From NCBI GenBank assembly GCA_025455125.1, contig JALONE010000023.1, positions 1 through 8,518 on the forward strand: DNA of 8,518 bases, in the 5' to 3' direction. Below are positions 7,032-8,518 of this stretch, piece after piece. Made by a program: the position numbers and the translations under genes. The notes under the pieces were generated by a model that was given only the letters and a program-made list of their open reading frames with translations, searched no databases and was not told where the DNA came from. Positions within the stretch are counted from its first letter, which is position 1. The number at the start of each line of letters is the position of its first letter. Source of the DNA: Bacteroidota bacterium. GTDB taxonomy: Bacteria; Bacteroidota; Ignavibacteria; UBA10030.

Positions 7032-8216
7032 ATGGAATATGTTTCGATCGTCCTTTCGGTCGCGGGATTGGCGGCGATTCTCTATGTCATTCTTCGCCTC
7101 CGGGCAGGCGGTGATTCGTCGTCCTCCACGTTGGTGCTCCAGCAGCAACTGGAAGGCATGCGGACGGAGATGCGCGATTCGATCCAGCATACGGCGCAGA
7201 TGTTCAACCAGCGGATGGACTCGACGGCGCAGGCCGTTCAGCAGCGGCTCGATGCAACGACGCAGACGATGGCCCAGCAGCTCGACACGACGACCCAGAA
7301 TGTCAACAGTCAGCTGCAGATCGTGAATGCGCAACTCACCGGTGTCGCCTCTTCGCTGCAGAACAATACCGGACAGGTCGGGAATCGCCTCGACGCCGCG
7401 GCGCGCGTGATCCAGGATGTCCAGAACAAGCTGGGAGAGCTCGGTAAGGCGACGCAAGAGATCAAAGAACTGGGGCAGAGCGTCAGCCGGCTTGACGAAA
7501 TGTTGCGTGCGCCCAAGTATCGTGGCGGATTGGGAGAAGCGTTGCTGGAGGATCTCCTCGGTCAGGTGCTTCCTGCAGGCTCGTTCGAAATGCAGTACAA
7601 GTTCCGAAGCGGATTGACCGTCGACGCCATCATTCGAACCGCGGGCCATATCGTTCCGGTCGATTCGAAATTCCCGCTGGAGAATTTCCGGAGACTCACG
7701 GAAGCGCAGAACGACCAGGACCGCTCGGCCGCGGCTCGGGCGTTCCGGAGCGACGTCAGGAAGCATATCGACGCGATCGCGACGAAATACATCCTTCCGG
7801 ACGAGGGAACGTTCGACTTTGCGCTGATGTATATCCCCGCGGAGAACATCTACTACGAGATCATCATCAAAGATGAAGGGGGCGCGGACGAAGGAGTGCA
7901 TGGATATGCGACGGAACGCCGTGTCGTTCCCGTATCCCCGAACAGCCTCTATGCCTATCTGCGCGTGATCGCGCTCGGGCTCCGGGGGATGCAGATCGAG
8001 CAGAGCGCCCGGCAGATCTTCGAAAACCTCTCCCGGCTCAGTTCAGAGCTTCACAAATTCTCGGATGTGTTCGATACGCTCGGGTCTCAGCTCAACAACG
8101 CCAAGAACAACTACGATAAGGCCGACAAGATGCTGGGGCAATTCTCCGAGCGCTTCCGGATGGTTCAGTCGCTGCCGGGAGAAGGAGGACAAACAGCCCT
8201 CCCCCCGTCGGAATAG
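7032..8216 (+). CDS. rmuC: DNA recombination protein RmuC
   Basis: This 394-residue protein has the RmuC architecture. One N-terminal membrane helix (residues 4-21) is followed by a long coiled coil (about 35-155). The RmuC domain (about 160-365) contains YRGGLGEALLEDLL (163-176), VDAIIR (197-202), VDSKFPLENF (210-219) and a long conserved run around ATERRVVPVSPNSLYAYLR. D198 with D211-x-K213 fits the PD-(D/E)XK nuclease-like core proposed for this family. RmuC limits certain DNA rearrangements such as inverted-repeat recombination in E. coli, but its biochemical activity is poorly defined. A further helical tail (FSDVFDTLGSQLNNAKNNYDKA) follows the domain. It is somewhat shorter than E. coli RmuC. 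The coiled coil contains clear 11-residue repeats, annotated separately. Start: GGAGGG (7016-7021), ten bases before the ATG. It is the last gene of the tightly spaced run. Confidence 0.93.
   Translation: MEYVSIVLSVAGLAAILYVILRLRAGGDSSSSTLVLQQQLEGMRTEMRDSIQHTAQMFNQRMDSTAQAVQQRLDATTQTMAQQLDTTTQNVNSQLQIVNAQLTGVASSLQNNTGQVGNRLDAAARVIQDVQNKLGELGKATQEIKELGQSVSRLDEMLRAPKYRGGLGEALLEDLLGQVLPAGSFEMQYKFRSGLTVDAIIRTAGHIVPVDSKFPLENFRRLTEAQNDQDRSAAARAFRSDVRKHIDAIATKYILPDEGTFDFALMYIPAENIYYEIIIKDEGGADEGVHGYATERRVVPVSPNSLYAYLRVIALGLRGMQIEQSARQIFENLSRLSSELHKFSDVFDTLGSQLNNAKNNYDKADKMLGQFSERFRMVQSLPGEGGQTALPPSE
7209..7340 (+). repeat. 33-base (11-residue) coding repeats in the RmuC coiled coil
   Basis: Four consecutive 33-base units (7209, 7242, 7275, 7308) encode QRMDSTAQAVQ, QRLDATTQTMA, QQLDTTTQNVN and SQLQIVNAQLT. 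A more diverged unit, DSIQHTAQMFN, precedes them at 7176-7208. The first three share the Q-(R/Q)-(M/L)-D-x-T-x-Q pattern. Hendecads of this kind form right-handed or nearly straight coiled coils. The units also resemble each other at DNA level (CAGCGG/CAGCAG, then CTCGA), which suggests internal duplication followed by divergence. Confidence 0.75.
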
Positions 8217-8220
8217 GGAG

Positions 8221-8252
8221 TTGATTTTGCAGAACGAATATTCGTACCTTTA
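8221..8252 (+). promoter_or_regulatory. Possible promoter with embedded palindrome upstream of the last gene
   Basis: The spacer 8217-8303 is AT-richer than its surroundings. TTGATT (8221-8226) could be a -35, and TACCTTTA (8245-8252) matches the Bacteroidetes -7 box TAnnTTTG at all but the last fixed base. The sigma70 reading of the same bases, TACCTT, is poor. The perfect 12-base palindrome ACGAATATTCGT (8234-8245) lies between them, where a repressor could block polymerase. No good intrinsic terminator for rmuC is visible here. Motif inspection only. Confidence 0.3.
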
Positions 8253-8303
8253 CCATCTTTCATTCTGAGTTCATCACCGTTCCATTCTTGCAAGGAGACG
8301 CGC

Positions 8304-8518
8304 ATGTCGAACACACGCCACCACGAAGCAGGCCTTCACTGGAAATGGGTCGCCTTCTCCGTTGTCGCCGGATTGTTGATCGTCGGAGCCTCGTACTACG
8401 TGATCGCCCCTGTTTTCCCCAGTATCCAGATCCGGGCATTGGTAATGCTCGTCGGGTTCATCGTGACGGGGATTGTGATCGGCTACTTCTCCCCGGGGAT
8501 CACGATCAAAGAAGCCGG
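8304..8518 (+). CDS. Small membrane protein of unknown function, N-terminal part (cut by window edge)
   Basis: The frame opens at ATG 8304 behind a good Shine-Dalgarno (AAGGAG, 8292-8297, six bases away) and is still open at the window end after 71 complete codons. The N-terminus is short, polar and histidine-containing (MSNTRHHEAGLHWKW). Two hydrophobic helices follow: residues 15-38 (VAFSVVAGLLIVGASYYVIA...) and 45-62 (ALVMLVGFIVTGIVIGYF), then SPGITIKEA. The pattern of two helices with an SPG-x-T-I-(K/R)-E stretch suggests the opening of a small bacterial inner-membrane protein, but I cannot assign it to a named family. It is 87 bases downstream of rmuC, a larger gap than within the preceding run, and may have its own promoter. 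The reality of the gene is well supported by the ribosome site and composition; its function is unknown. Confidence 0.7.
   Translation, partial: MSNTRHHEAGLHWKWVAFSVVAGLLIVGASYYVIAPVFPSIQIRALVMLVGFIVTGIVIGYFSPGITIKEA

Noticed and set aside
7209..7340. 33-base repeats considered as a CRISPR array
   Set aside because: The units are directly adjacent with no spacers, diverge at many positions and keep the reading frame; they are coiled-coil coding repeats.
6918..7901. Open frame of 327 codons on the minus strand opposite rmuC
   Set aside because: The apparent repeats in its translation (HPLVEHLRR-like) mirror the hendecad repeats of the true gene; rmuC is clearly coding on the plus strand.

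Overview
The window is a moderately GC-rich stretch of bacterial chromosome (strong G/C bias at third codon positions) that is almost entirely coding. The best taxonomic guess is the Bacteroidota/Chlorobi (FCB) side of the tree, perhaps an Ignavibacteria-like lineage. This rests on a PorV/PorQ-type protein at the left edge, a short 'alternative' GlmU-family protein of the kind known from Bacteroidota and relatives, and several genes with no visible Shine-Dalgarno sequence. Others have a good one (GGAGG-like), which is more typical of Ignavibacteria/Chlorobi than of classical Bacteroidetes. This is inference; there is no rRNA marker.

Layout: (a) 1-408, minus strand, the first 136 codons of an exported PorV/PorQ-family protein that runs off the left edge. 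(b) 409-522, a compact divergent intergenic region in which two sigma70-like promoters face away from each other with overlapping -10 elements. (c) 523-753, rpmE (zinc-binding ribosomal protein L31), followed by a hairpin terminator at 772-808. (d) 860-8216, six plus-strand genes separated by only 16-47 bases: a GlmU-family nucleotidyl/acetyltransferase, rsmB (16S rRNA m5C methyltransferase), an exported DUF1028 protein with a peptidoglycan-binding-like tail, a Kbl-like alpha-oxoamine synthase, a multi-pass membrane acyltransferase-like protein, and rmuC. (e) 8217-8303, a short AT-richer spacer with a 12-base perfect palindrome and a possible promoter. (f) 8304-8518, the start of a small membrane protein that runs off the right edge.

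The six-gene run looks like a housekeeping mini-operon rather than a specialised system: cell-wall precursor supply, ribosome modification, glycine/threonine metabolism, surface acylation and DNA maintenance. I see no CRISPR, transposon, phage, toxin-antitoxin or secondary-metabolite signature and no sign of horizontal transfer. The items most worth a second look are the exported DUF1028 fusion and its neighbours, the Kbl-like enzyme with no threonine dehydrogenase in view and a membrane acyltransferase beside it, the 11-residue repeats in RmuC, the overlapping divergent promoters, and an apparent excess of the palindrome CGATCG.
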